From 54-19 sp038210655 (GTDB taxonomy: Bacteria > Chloroflexota > Chloroflexia > Chloroheliales > Chloroheliaceae), in assembly GCA_038210655.1 (NCBI GenBank), contig JBBQWM010000031.1, forward strand, positions 6,785 through 70,784: 64,000 nt of DNA. The letters are read 5' to 3'. The notes under the pieces were generated by a model. It was not told the DNA's origin. It searched no databases and worked only from the letters and a program-made list of their open reading frames with translations. Positions 33,589 through 42,267 of the stretch are shown in pieces (the stretch's first letter is position 1; each line of letters begins with the position of its first letter). The translations under genes and the position numbers were made by a program.

Positions 33589-34938
33589 ATGATTGCGATC
33601 AAACCACATACTGCTGCTCTTCCTACCCTGCTCTTTTTGAGCCGGATGATCGGACGAGCTATTCAAGATAAACAGGGCGAGAAAATCGCTACCCTCAAAG
33701 ATATTATCGTGCGGATCAACCCGGAAGAGGGTAAGAGCGAGGAAAAATATCCGCCACTGGCCGGGTTGGTGGCCCGTCAAGGACGACGCGACTTCTTTAT
33801 ACCCTACCGGCAAGTCGAAAAATTTGACGAAGTCGGGATCAAGCTAGTTTCGGCGCGGGTTAGCCTGGAACGCTTTACCAGACGCAACGGCGAAATTTTG
33901 CTGGTACGCGATGTGTTGGATCGCCAACTGGTCGATGTCGAAGGGCGACGAGTGATCCGGGTAAACGATCTAGCCCTCAGTCGGGTTTCCGAGACCGAAA
34001 TTTACCGATTGGTCGGGGTAGATATTTCATTTCAAGCTTTGATGCGTCGTCTTGGCCCTTACACCCGCCGGTTGCCAAATCGACAGATCGGGCGGAACGA
34101 TAATTTGTTGGATTGGGGGGATGTCGAATATTTCGCCAGTGCTGCGCCTGCCGTTCGTCTGAGCGTCTCGCACGACCGATTGGCAAAACTCCACCCGGTT
34201 GATATTGCCCGCTTGCTGGAAGACCTCAGTTATGTACAAGGTCAGGAAATTGTCAACGCCCTGGACGATGAGACGGCTGCCGATACTCTGGAAGAAATGG
34301 AACCGGAGGATGCCGCCGACCTGATCGAGGGGTTGGACGAAGATCGGGCTGCCGATATTTTGGAGGAAATGGAACCGGACGATGCCGCCGACCTGATTGC
34401 CGAAATCGAAGACCCGGAGAAAGCCGACTCACTCCTCAACTTGATGGAGAGCGAAGAACAAGAAGATGTGCGCGAACTGCTCTCTTACAAAGAAGATACG
34501 GCCGGGGGGTTGATGACGACCGATTTTGTGGCTCTACCACAAGACCTGACCGTCGATCAGGGCCTGACCCATTTGCGAGAACTGGATTATAAGCCGGATT
34601 TGATTTACTACCTCTATATCGTACAACCCGAAAGTCAGCGTATGACGGGCGTAATGTCTTTGCGCGATCTGGTTCTAGCTGCGCCTTCTATTTTGTTATC
34701 CGAATTGATCGAACCGGAATTTATCTTTGTTCGCACCGATACACCTGCCGAAGATGCCGCGACGTTGATGGCCGAGTACAATTTGGTGGCGTTGCCGGTT
34801 TTGGACGCTAAGGGCGAGATACACGGTATCATCACGGCTGACGATGCGATGGAGCTTGTCTTGCCGGATGATATGTGGAAGCGGGTACCTCGCTTGTTTC
34901 GAGGTTTTACCGGCGGTTTGCGTAAGGGGACGAATTAA
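33589..34938 (+). CDS. PRC-barrel / MgtE-N / CBS protein without transport domain
   Basis: 449 residues. The N-terminus (about 15-170) carries two PRC-barrel-like halves, then the MgtE intracellular superhelix with repeated EEMEPEDAADLIE segments (about 215-290) and two CBS domains (about 305-430). The MgtE membrane channel domain is absent, so by itself it cannot transport Mg. Proteins like this occur as cytosolic Mg sensors beside NRAMP or MgtE transporters; no transporter is next to this one. Confidence 0.8.
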   Translation: MIAIKPHTAALPTLLFLSRMIGRAIQDKQGEKIATLKDIIVRINPEEGKSEEKYPPLAGLVARQGRRDFFIPYRQVEKFDEVGIKLVSARVSLERFTRRNGEILLVRDVLDRQLVDVEGRRVIRVNDLALSRVSETEIYRLVGVDISFQALMRRLGPYTRRLPNRQIGRNDNLLDWGDVEYFASAAPAVRLSVSHDRLAKLHPVDIARLLEDLSYVQGQEIVNALDDETAADTLEEMEPEDAADLIEGLDEDRAADILEEMEPDDAADLIAEIEDPEKADSLLNLMESEEQEDVRELLSYKEDTAGGLMTTDFVALPQDLTVDQGLTHLRELDYKPDLIYYLYIVQPESQRMTGVMSLRDLVLAAPSILLSELIEPEFIFVRTDTPAEDAATLMAEYNLVALPVLDAKGEIHGIITADDAMELVLPDDMWKRVPRLFRGFTGGLRKGTN

Positions 34939-34976
34939 AATTGGCTTGGGCCATAGGCTCTTTGGCGAATCCAGGT

Positions 34977-36266
34977 TTAATCAGCCAACCTTAAAAAGCC
35001 TTCCACTACCAGCCGTCGCACCAACACAATCTTACCTTCGGCATCCAAAACACCTTCGATTTCCCCGATGATAAAAGGCTGTTCATTTTTCTCAAAGATG
35101 TAGCGTAAAGACTGTTCTACATAAGCCGGGAAACGCACGGTTTTGCCGTGAAATTCGAGAACGACTTGTTCCTCGCTGGTTGTGGTGGCTTCTTCCTTAA
35201 AAAACCGATAGATGTTAGCAGGACGCTGGCAGATTGGCTGATTAAGGTTAAGATCATCCAGGCGGGCGAGTTGGAGCAATTGGCCTTCCAACAAAGCCAC
35301 TCGGTTGTTAATAAAACGGTGGGCCAGTTGGGAGGCCACCTCTTTTAAATCACTCTTTTCGACATAGCTAGTGACCAGTTCCACAAAGCGATTTTTCACT
35401 TCAACCGCTATTTCTTCATCGCCAGTAAAGCCAATTGGCAAGGAATAACGAAAGGCTTCTTCCTGCTTAAGAGACTTCAAAGCCGCATTCATTATCTCAC
35501 TCAGTATTTCGATATAAGTAAAAGTAGTAAAGCCAACCGTAATGTGAAGCGATTCGCTGTCCGAGGTAAGGGCTTCGTGAACGTATCCTCTGGGTAAATA
35601 AAGCACATCTCCGGCCTGTAACTCAACCTCCATCACCAGTTCGCCCGGCTTTTGCAACAACCGGGCGTTGTCCGAGGGTTGAGTGCGATGAGGCAATTTG
35701 AGGGGCGGCTCGTAAATTTTCCAGTATTTCTGCCCGGCAATTTGCAAAATAAAAACATCGTGCGTATCGTAATGCGGCTTGAAACCCTGGGCTGCTTTTG
35801 GAGTCAGGTAAAGATTGGTCTGGACATGATGTCCGAAGCGTTTCTCCAGATCACGCACAAAAAGGGCTAAAGGTTTCCAACCCCGGTGCAGAGCTTGAAA
35901 AACCATGCTTGCTCCCTGACGATATTCGCGGTAGAGCTTTTCGGGAATAACTGTACCGTGATAGGTATCGTTACCCCAGGCTACATCCTCTGCAAAGTTC
36001 GCCAGGGGCAGCCCGACCCCATCCTTTACCATTCGCACTCCCGGAAAGCGCAGGTCTGTAGAGGAAATGATGTAATCCAGGTCTCGTAGCGAGAAAAGAT
36101 CGTCGTAGTAACCCGCCAGATTACGTTGAAGTAAAAGCGGCTTTTTCTCCCAATACTCGTTAAAAAAAGTCTCTGGTTCGATAGGCCGAAGAACTTGTTC
36201 GAGTGTAAATCGGCTTTTGGGAGAAGCGTTGAGAGTATTGAAAAGCTCAAATTCGACCGCTGCCAT
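34977..36266 (-). CDS. JmjC-type cupin (ribosomal oxygenase-like)
   Basis: 429 residues from ATG 36266 (AAAGGA 6 nt before; an upstream TTG overlaps that site). KPHYDTHDVFILQIAGQK gives the iron ligands H-x-D, and LPRGYVHEAL gives the distal His, with GQKYWKIYEPP typical of the YcfD/MINA53/NO66 group. Such Fe(II)/2-oxoglutarate enzymes hydroxylate ribosomal proteins. The C-terminal part has a winged-helix-like region. Substrate is inferred from family only. Confidence 0.8.
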   Translation of the reverse strand: MAAVEFELFNTLNASPKSRFTLEQVLRPIEPETFFNEYWEKKPLLLQRNLAGYYDDLFSLRDLDYIISSTDLRFPGVRMVKDGVGLPLANFAEDVAWGNDTYHGTVIPEKLYREYRQGASMVFQALHRGWKPLALFVRDLEKRFGHHVQTNLYLTPKAAQGFKPHYDTHDVFILQIAGQKYWKIYEPPLKLPHRTQPSDNARLLQKPGELVMEVELQAGDVLYLPRGYVHEALTSDSESLHITVGFTTFTYIEILSEIMNAALKSLKQEEAFRYSLPIGFTGDEEIAVEVKNRFVELVTSYVEKSDLKEVASQLAHRFINNRVALLEGQLLQLARLDDLNLNQPICQRPANIYRFFKEEATTTSEEQVVLEFHGKTVRFPAYVEQSLRYIFEKNEQPFIIGEIEGVLDAEGKIVLVRRLVVEGFLRLAD

Positions 36267-36367
36267 TCGCAATCCTTTCTCGATTTTAGCTCAGTCTATA
36301 TCTTCGGGTTGTAATTAGTTTAGCAAGCTTATGGCAAATTACAAGATGATGGAACTGTTTATGGTAA

Positions 36368-36389
36368 GGGCGACCACATAGGGTCGCCC
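36368..36389 (-). terminator. Hairpin of core type B sequence
   Basis: GGGCGACC and GGTCGCCC with a 6-nt loop, 50 bp after the SRDPG-repeat gene. It is the half-core of the type B miniature elements without their GTAAC ends. It could act as a terminator for that gene. Confidence 0.45.
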
Positions 36390-36439
36390 CTACCAGTTTT
36401 CAGCTTCTATTTTAAGAAATCGAAGTCCGACCCAGTTTA

Positions 36440-36850
36440 CTACCGGCTACCAGGGTCACGACTGGTATCTTCGCCGGGGCCACCAGGGTCGCGGCTAGTG
36501 TCGGTACTAGACGTATCGCTCGAACCTGCGCTACCGGGGTCGCGACTGGTATCCTCACCAGGGCCGCCCGGATCACGACTGCTGTCGGTAGGTGTACTCG
36601 AAGAACCGCCCGTGTTAGAACCACCAGGGTCACGGCTGGTATCTTCGCCAGGGCCACCCGGATCACGGCTGGTATCAGTTGCTGAACCACTGCCCGTGTT
36701 AGAGCCACCGGGGTCGCGGCTAGTATCCTCACCTGGACCACCCGGATCACGACTGCTGTCACTACTTTGTGAGGAACCTGCGTTCATACTCGCTTGTCCG
36801 TGTGTGGACATCTGATCGTCCCGTAAAGACCTGGATTGTTCGTCCGCCAT
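36440..36850 (-). CDS. SRDPG-repeat low-complexity protein
   Basis: 136 residues; AAGGAGA upstream of ATG 36850 supports translation. After a 30-residue lead, four tandem blocks each carry two SRDPG motifs in the form SRDPGGPGEDTSRDPG, separated by Ser/Thr/Gly-rich spacers (eight motifs in all). No hydrophobic residues, signal peptide or cysteines. It is expected to be disordered. I know no family for it. The DNA repeats show recent tandem duplication. Confidence 0.65.
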   Translation of the reverse strand: MADEQSRSLRDDQMSTHGQASMNAGSSQSSDSSRDPGGPGEDTSRDPGGSNTGSGSATDTSRDPGGPGEDTSRDPGGSNTGGSSSTPTDSSRDPGGPGEDTSRDPGSAGSSDTSSTDTSRDPGGPGEDTSRDPGSR

Positions 36851-37249
36851 TGGTGTTGTCTCCTTCTAAACTCAAGTTCTGAGGGATTCTGCCGCACTAA
36901 AGATAAACCTTATATTTAGAGCAGCTAATCTTACCGTTATTGTTAGAATCTTTTGAACCCTTTCAATTACCGTTACCGTCGAAAGTTCGATAGCGAAATA
37001 ACCCCATTGTTATCCCACTGCTTCTATTCACAGCATATAATGTTCCAGGCTGTCCGCTTAGAGAACCAGCTAAGTTTAACAATGCGGAAGACATTGTGAT
37101 AGAATAATTGTCGATCAAATGGATGCTGGAAGAAAAGAGGAACCCCTGTATGCGGAACACAGATAGAGCAATCAAATTAGCCAGTTCATCGGCGATATTT
37201 TTAGCCTGTCAATCCTGTGTATCCCTGTTAATTTTAGAGGAGAGCGACC
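36851..37249. other. Divergent intergenic region
   Basis: About 400 bp between the SRDPG-repeat gene and homoserine dehydrogenase. A minus-strand 70-codon frame at 36963-37175 has no ribosome site and no recognisable similarity. Nothing else was seen. Confidence 0.4.
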
Positions 37250-38398
37250 TTGAGTTATAGTGCATCGAGCCGACCACGCATAATCGAGATTGTACAATAC
37301 GGTCTGGGGGGAGTAGGCAAAGCTTTGCTAGGCCAAATCGTGCAGCACGCTCCGGCGATCCAGAGCCGCCTGGGGGTTGATCTGCGTTATCGGGCGTTGG
37401 TCGATAGCCAGAGTGTATTGCATTTGGAAGAAAATGCCGCGCTGTCCCACCAGCATATGCGACATCTAGCCGCCGGTCTCACGACCTATGGAGAACGTCT
37501 AGCTGATCAGCAGGGCGCGGTCGCCAAACCTGGCGATCTTTCGGTACTGGCGACCGAACTCGACCGGCTAAAGAGCGCTATTGGCGGGGCCAGGCTAATC
37601 GTAGTCGATGTGAGTGGAGCCAGCGACATTGTAATGGGGCCAGTAATAACTGCCGCTTTGCGTCAGGGACAACGGGCAGTGCTGGCGAATAAACGAGTGT
37701 TATGTGGCCCTATCGAAGATTACCGTCAGATGCTGGCCTACGCCGGGCCGGGGGCGACCCGCTTGCGTTACGAGACGACGGTTGGGGCCGCTTTGCCAGT
37801 CGTCAGCACGCTTGGTTCGCTTTTGGCGGCCCAGGACAGCGTGCAACAAATCAGTGGGGCGTTTAGCGGAACATTGGGCTATCTGACTAGCCGTCTGGAA
37901 GAGGGCGCTTCTTATAGTCAGGCTGTCACCGAAGCCAAAGAAAAAGGTTATACCGAGCCAGACCCGCGTGACGATTTGGGCGGGGTCGATGTCGCCCGCA
38001 AAGCCCTAATTCTCTCGCGGATGTTGGGTAGCAGCCTCGAAATGAAAGATGTCGAGATCGAGCCGTTATATCCTTCTGAGATGGCTGAATTAAGCATCCC
38101 CGATTTTATGCAACGCCTCGCTGAATTAGACCCTCAATATGCCCAACGGGTACAGACTGCCTCGGCTCAGGGCGAAGTGTTGCGCTATGTAGCAACCGTT
38201 GGCGAAGGGCGTTGCCGGGTAGGGCTGGAACGAGTTAGCCGCGAGTCGCCTTTAGGCCGCCTGCGTGGTACCGACAATATTATAGTTTATCGCACCACTC
38301 GCTATAATAATCAGCCCCTGATTGTCCAGGGGCCAGGGGCCGGCGCAGAGCTAACCGCCAGTGGAGTCCTGTCCGATATTCTCAGTCTGGCGGTTTGA
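37250..38398 (+). CDS. hom: Homoserine dehydrogenase
   Basis: 382 residues, TTG start with AGAGGAGAG just upstream. QYGLGGVGKALL binds NAD(P), then ANKRVLCGP, the catalytic region YETTVGAALPV and ISGAFSGTLGYL, and EPDPRDDLGGVDVARKAL with the catalytic Lys/Asp pattern. It reduces aspartate semialdehyde to homoserine for Thr/Met synthesis. There is no C-terminal ACT domain, so feedback control by threonine is not expected. No other threonine genes are adjacent. Confidence 0.9.
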   Translation: MSYSASSRPRIIEIVQYGLGGVGKALLGQIVQHAPAIQSRLGVDLRYRALVDSQSVLHLEENAALSHQHMRHLAAGLTTYGERLADQQGAVAKPGDLSVLATELDRLKSAIGGARLIVVDVSGASDIVMGPVITAALRQGQRAVLANKRVLCGPIEDYRQMLAYAGPGATRLRYETTVGAALPVVSTLGSLLAAQDSVQQISGAFSGTLGYLTSRLEEGASYSQAVTEAKEKGYTEPDPRDDLGGVDVARKALILSRMLGSSLEMKDVEIEPLYPSEMAELSIPDFMQRLAELDPQYAQRVQTASAQGEVLRYVATVGEGRCRVGLERVSRESPLGRLRGTDNIIVYRTTRYNNQPLIVQGPGAGAELTASGVLSDILSLAV

Positions 38399-38403
38399 TT
38401 TAA

Positions 38404-38432
38404 CCGACCCTCCAATCAAATCGGAGGGTCGG
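38404..38432. terminator. Bidirectional terminator between hom and ftsK
   Basis: Arms CCGACCCTCC and GGAGGGTCGG with a 9-nt AT-rich loop, overlapping the last codons of ftsK and 6 bp after the hom stop. Confidence 0.65.
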
Positions 38433-41382
38433 GGTCGATCTCGTCCGGCGGACGGTTCTGGCGTGGGACGATAGGCGCGGCAGGGTCGCGGGGCGGTGGC
38501 ATTTCAAGCTTGCGGCTGACCGGTACAACCGGTGCGACCAGCGGTGGCGGCAGCATCTCGCGGACTGGCTCGAAAGCGTTGGCGGCGGCGGTCAGCGAGG
38601 TTGGATTGGTAAGGTCTTCTTCGTCCAGCAATACCGAGCGACGACCACCCGACTCGGCTTGCCCAATTACCCCGGCCTGTTCGAGTTCTTCGATTAGCCG
38701 GGCGGCCCGGTTGTAGCCGACCCGCAAGCGGCGCTGTAGCAGCGAGGTAGAGACGGTGCGGGTCTCGCGCACGATTTCGAGAGCATCCTCAAAAAGATCG
38801 TCGGTCTGATCGGCGTTGCTCTCGTCCTCAATCTCCTGTAAATCTTTAGGCCAGAGGGTCGGCTGGACGAAATCCTTCTTATCCCCATTCAAAAACTCGT
38901 TTTGCTGTCGCCAATGTTTGACCAGCGTATCGATTTCATCGTCACCGACGTAAACGCCTTGTACTCGGATCGGCTTGGCCGCATCTGCCGCCATGTAGAG
39001 CATATCGCCTCGGCCCAGCAGTTTTTCGGCTCCTGCCATATCCAGAATGACCCGGCTATCGATCTGGCTGGTCACGGCAAAGGTGATCCGGCTAGGGAAG
39101 TTGGCCTTAATCAGGCCGGTTACAACATCGACCGAAGGCCGTTGGGTCGCCAGGATCAGGTGGATACCAACCGCACGGGCCTTTTGAGCCAGACGGCAAA
39201 TCGCAGACTCGGCTTCTTCCGGCGCGACCATCATCAGGTCGGCTAACTCATCTACGATCAGCACCAGATAAGATAATTTTTCCAGATCGTTGCCGACCCC
39301 CGCCGCCTTGTTAAAGCTCTCGATATTGCGATGACCATAGAGCGAAAGCTGTTTGTAGCGCCGCTCCATCTCGCGGATCGACCACTTCAAAACGCTCATG
39401 ACGGTCGGGGTGCGGTCGTTGCGGTTGCGCTCTTTCTCTGGGTCGGACTCGATTTGGGTCACGACTGGGAAGCGCAAATGGGGGATACCGTTGTAGGTGC
39501 TAAGTTCGACCATCTTGGGGTCGATCATAATAAACTGTAACTCGCTAGGCCGGTACTGAAGCAAATAAGCTGCTACAATCGAGTTGAGGCAAACGCTCTT
39601 ACCAGAACCGGTCGAACCGGCAATCAAAAGGTGAGGCATCTTTGCTAGATCAGCCACAATCGGCTGACCGCTCACGTCCCGACCAAGCGCAAACTTGAGC
39701 CTGCCGCTACGCCGGGCAAAATCTTCCAGTTCCATAATCTCGCGCAGCCCGACCGTCGCGACTTTCGCGTTTGGCACTTCGATCCCGACCCGCGATTGAC
39801 CGGGAACTGGCGCTTCTAGCCGGATAGTCGGGGCCGCTAGAGCCAACGCCAAATCGTTCGCCAGGGCTGTAATACGGGCCACCTTGACCCCGATCCCCGG
39901 CTCAAGCGCAAACTGGGTTACGGTCGGGCCGGTATTGACTTCCCGCACAAAAGCCTCGACCCCAAAACTTGCCAGACAATTTTCGATCATGCGGGCCTTT
40001 TTGCGTAGCTCTTGCGGGTTAACCTCTACATCTGAAAAGCTGGCAAGAATATTAACGCTTGGTATCGACCACTCACGGTGGGGTAATTCGGTAGGCGTGA
40101 CCGGGTTTTCATCCCGTTTCCAATTTTGCTGCAAAGGCCGCACAGTCTTGTCGGTCGGTTTGATCTGGGTTTGAGCCGGGATTTCGGGCGTAAGGCTAAG
40201 GCTATGGGTAAATTGCCGCTCTTCTTCGGTCGGTTCCGGCACAAGCGAAGCCTTGCGGGGGTGGGGCGCTTTATTTGACCCATTCAGGAGCAAATTATCC
40301 AGCAAGGCATCGTCGGTTTCCTCGGTCGGAATAATATGGCGTTGCTTGTGCGAAAAGTCGGCTAGATCGTCAAATTCAGCTTCGTCAAAGTCGTCCATAT
40401 CGTCGTAGTCAATTGGTTCTCCGGCGACCAGGGGTGGAGCGCCGCGCATCCAGCGATAGCCGTTTTGGATCGCACTCCCTATATCCCGTAGCGACATGCT
40501 AAGAGCTAACATCAGGCCGATCAGGGCAAAGGCCAGCCATAGCACAAATACGCCGACTCCAGTTATAACGTTGCTGAGATATTCATTGATATAAAAGGCC
40601 AGATAGCCGCCCCCTCCACCGCTCTCGGCTAACGATTTTGGGTTGCCCGCCAGCAGATGTACCGTTGAGATAAAAGCTACTACCATAAAGATCACGCCGG
40701 TAATACGGGTCTGGTTAAAGCGTTCGCGGCGGGTAAAACCCTCCCAAATAAAGGTCGCCCCCATCGTAATAATCAAAGGCGGGATGATAAAGGCTCCGAC
40801 CCCAAATATCCGCTTGAAAACCATCCCAGCCTCGGCGATCAGGCTTTTTTGGGCCAGCATTCCAAACAGCAAAATCAGACCGATCACGATCAAAACGATC
40901 CCGGTAATTTCGTGGCGGGTGGCATCGCTAATACCGGGCAGCTTGTCACTTTCGTGGAAGGGAGGCGGTTCCGCTGTTTTTGAGCGCGAAGAAGCCGATT
41001 GCCCGTTGATAACCGGGGAGGCCGGACGACGGTTGCTACTAGCCCCTGCTGAACCCGCGGCCGGTCTGCGACTCCTGGAAACGGCGGTGCTGGTAGTACT
41101 GATCGGGCGTGGACGTACCGGGCTAGTCTTAATAATAATTTCCGGCTCGGTCGTAGCCGCTTTTGGTTTGCTTTTTTTCTCAGTTGGGGGAGTGACGGTC
41201 GGCTCGGTCAGGGCCAGACGGTCGGCGGTAGCACTGCGTGTACTGGTCATTTTGCCGGTACGACTCGACCGCGAATTGATAACCGGCCCCTCGCCCGGTT
41301 CGGGTCTGAAAGGTTGCAACATCGGGTCGAGCGGAATATCATTACGTGCTTTGCCGGGAGCAGCATTTTTATCTTTAGGCAT
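38416..41382 (-). CDS. ftsK: DNA translocase FtsK/SpoIIIE
   Basis: 988 residues. A long basic, Ser/Thr/Pro-rich cytoplasmic N-terminus (about 1-150) is followed by about four membrane helices (about 165-310), an acidic linker, and the FtsK motor: Walker A AGSTGSGKSV, Walker B LVLIVDELADLMM, RPSVDVVTG. It ends with a gamma winged helix (SLLQRRLRVGYNRAARLIEELE) and a Pro-rich tail. It pumps DNA at the division septum. The pre-membrane N-terminal extension is unusual; the rest is standard. Confidence 0.9.
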   Translation of the reverse strand: MPKDKNAAPGKARNDIPLDPMLQPFRPEPGEGPVINSRSSRTGKMTSTRSATADRLALTEPTVTPPTEKKSKPKAATTEPEIIIKTSPVRPRPISTTSTAVSRSRRPAAGSAGASSNRRPASPVINGQSASSRSKTAEPPPFHESDKLPGISDATRHEITGIVLIVIGLILLFGMLAQKSLIAEAGMVFKRIFGVGAFIIPPLIITMGATFIWEGFTRRERFNQTRITGVIFMVVAFISTVHLLAGNPKSLAESGGGGGYLAFYINEYLSNVITGVGVFVLWLAFALIGLMLALSMSLRDIGSAIQNGYRWMRGAPPLVAGEPIDYDDMDDFDEAEFDDLADFSHKQRHIIPTEETDDALLDNLLLNGSNKAPHPRKASLVPEPTEEERQFTHSLSLTPEIPAQTQIKPTDKTVRPLQQNWKRDENPVTPTELPHREWSIPSVNILASFSDVEVNPQELRKKARMIENCLASFGVEAFVREVNTGPTVTQFALEPGIGVKVARITALANDLALALAAPTIRLEAPVPGQSRVGIEVPNAKVATVGLREIMELEDFARRSGRLKFALGRDVSGQPIVADLAKMPHLLIAGSTGSGKSVCLNSIVAAYLLQYRPSELQFIMIDPKMVELSTYNGIPHLRFPVVTQIESDPEKERNRNDRTPTVMSVLKWSIREMERRYKQLSLYGHRNIESFNKAAGVGNDLEKLSYLVLIVDELADLMMVAPEEAESAICRLAQKARAVGIHLILATQRPSVDVVTGLIKANFPSRITFAVTSQIDSRVILDMAGAEKLLGRGDMLYMAADAAKPIRVQGVYVGDDEIDTLVKHWRQQNEFLNGDKKDFVQPTLWPKDLQEIEDESNADQTDDLFEDALEIVRETRTVSTSLLQRRLRVGYNRAARLIEELEQAGVIGQAESGGRRSVLLDEEDLTNPTSLTAAANAFEPVREMLPPPLVAPVVPVSRKLEMPPPRDPAAPIVPRQNRPPDEIDPDPPI

Positions 41383-41694
41383 GGTGTCGGGTCCGCCTTT
41401 AGTAATAAATGAGATTATAAATTACCAGCCCTTAGCTGGTTTCCATAACTATATAGTAGCACTTGCGTTCTTGCACGTCAAGCTTTTTCTCCGAGCCGGG
41501 TGAGGAGCAGAATTTTTGCACGGGTGCAATCAATAAAAAGGGGGGAGCATAAAACCTTGACCCAAACCAGTGTAAATGTGTTGAGCGTAAACTCACAATT
41601 AGGTGGTCGTTTACCACTCACGCTATGTAGTGGCAGCACCGCTGAGAGGTTCCCCTCGACCAGACTGGTATTCTGAAAAATAATGTAACTACTC

Positions 41695-41785
41695 AGGCCG
41701 GGCGACCACAAGGGTCGCCCCTACCCAAAATTCGTTGTAGGGGCGACCCTTGTGGTCGCCCAAAGTAGGTAAGCTGAGTAGTTAC
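41695..41785. mobile_element. Miniature inverted-repeat element, copy 4 (core type B)
   Basis: 91 bp. Perfect 12-bp ends GTAACTACTCAG/CTGAGTAGTTAC and a perfect 8-bp target duplication AAAATAAT (41687-41694, 41786-41793). Hairpin core GGGCGACCACAAGGGTCGCC and its complement. The best preserved copy; lies in the gene-free 41383-41936 stretch, whose remainder shows no other structure. Confidence 0.9.
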
Positions 41786-41936
41786 AAAATAATTCTAAAG
41801 CACGACTTTCGCTCTTGAACCTAAGAAACATCCGATTTGACCGAATTTTGAACCTGAAAAGTTGTTTCGAGCGAAAGTCCTATTAAGGAATAAGCTCCCC
41901 AGCGAGCAATGGTTTGTCACGTAAACCTCGCAACCA

Positions 41937-42146
41937 TTAGCTGTCAGTTGAGGCAGATTTATTAGAGACAGGCAGCGTATTAGTCAGTTCATCCGCCAAA
42001 TCACTAATCGATGTAGCTAACAGAATGCCGTCTTCGTCTTCCGCCGTAAGTACAACTTCTTCGTCCGCTGCTACTCCGGCCCTTTCCCCTACAAGAAGAA
42101 AGTTATCACCTTGAAAAACCGCATTTTCCTCAGATGGATTATTCAT
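41937..42146 (-). CDS. Small acidic protein of unknown function
   Basis: 69 residues from the ATG at 42146, with AGGAGA 7-8 nt upstream. Strongly acidic (DEEVV, EDEDG), no membrane segment and no cysteine. I recognise no family. The same frame continues upstream into a fragment of an alcohol dehydrogenase C-terminus (42162-42227), which is probably chance juxtaposition. Confidence 0.5.
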   Translation of the reverse strand: MNNPSEENAVFQGDNFLLVGERAGVAADEEVVLTAEDEDGILLATSISDLADELTNTLPVSNKSASTDS

Positions 42147-42161
42147 GTAATTATCTCCTGT

Positions 42162-42227
42162 AACTCGCAAAACAATTTTACCCCAGACCTGTCCGGCTTC
42201 GACCAGTTTTTGAGCCTGGGCAGCTTG
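42162..42227 (-). pseudogene. C-terminal remnant of a medium-chain dehydrogenase
   Basis: 22 codons reading QAAQAQKLVEAGQVWGKIVL, the typical last residues of zinc-type medium-chain dehydrogenases (…E-G-x-x-x-GKIVL). A stop precedes it and the rest of such a gene is missing. It lies directly downstream of an intact medium-chain reductase, so it may be the tail of a lost tandem copy. Confidence 0.5.
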
Positions 42228-42267
42228 CTATAAGCGGTAGACTCTAGCACCCCCGTACTTTGCGTAT

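Noticed and set aside
36412..36815. Other long frames across the SRDPG-repeat gene (both strands)
   Set aside because: They are shadows of the same DNA repeat; only the 36850-36440 frame has a ribosome site.
36963..37175. 70-codon minus-strand ORF
   Set aside because: TTG start without ribosome site, no recognisable similarity, lies in a divergent promoter region.
40643..41503. 286-codon plus-strand ORF opposite ftsK
   Set aside because: Antisense shadow of the ftsK N-terminal region; no motif.
41432..41711. Two minus-strand ORFs upstream of ftsK
   Set aside because: Low-quality frames that overlap the miniature element and lack ribosome sites.
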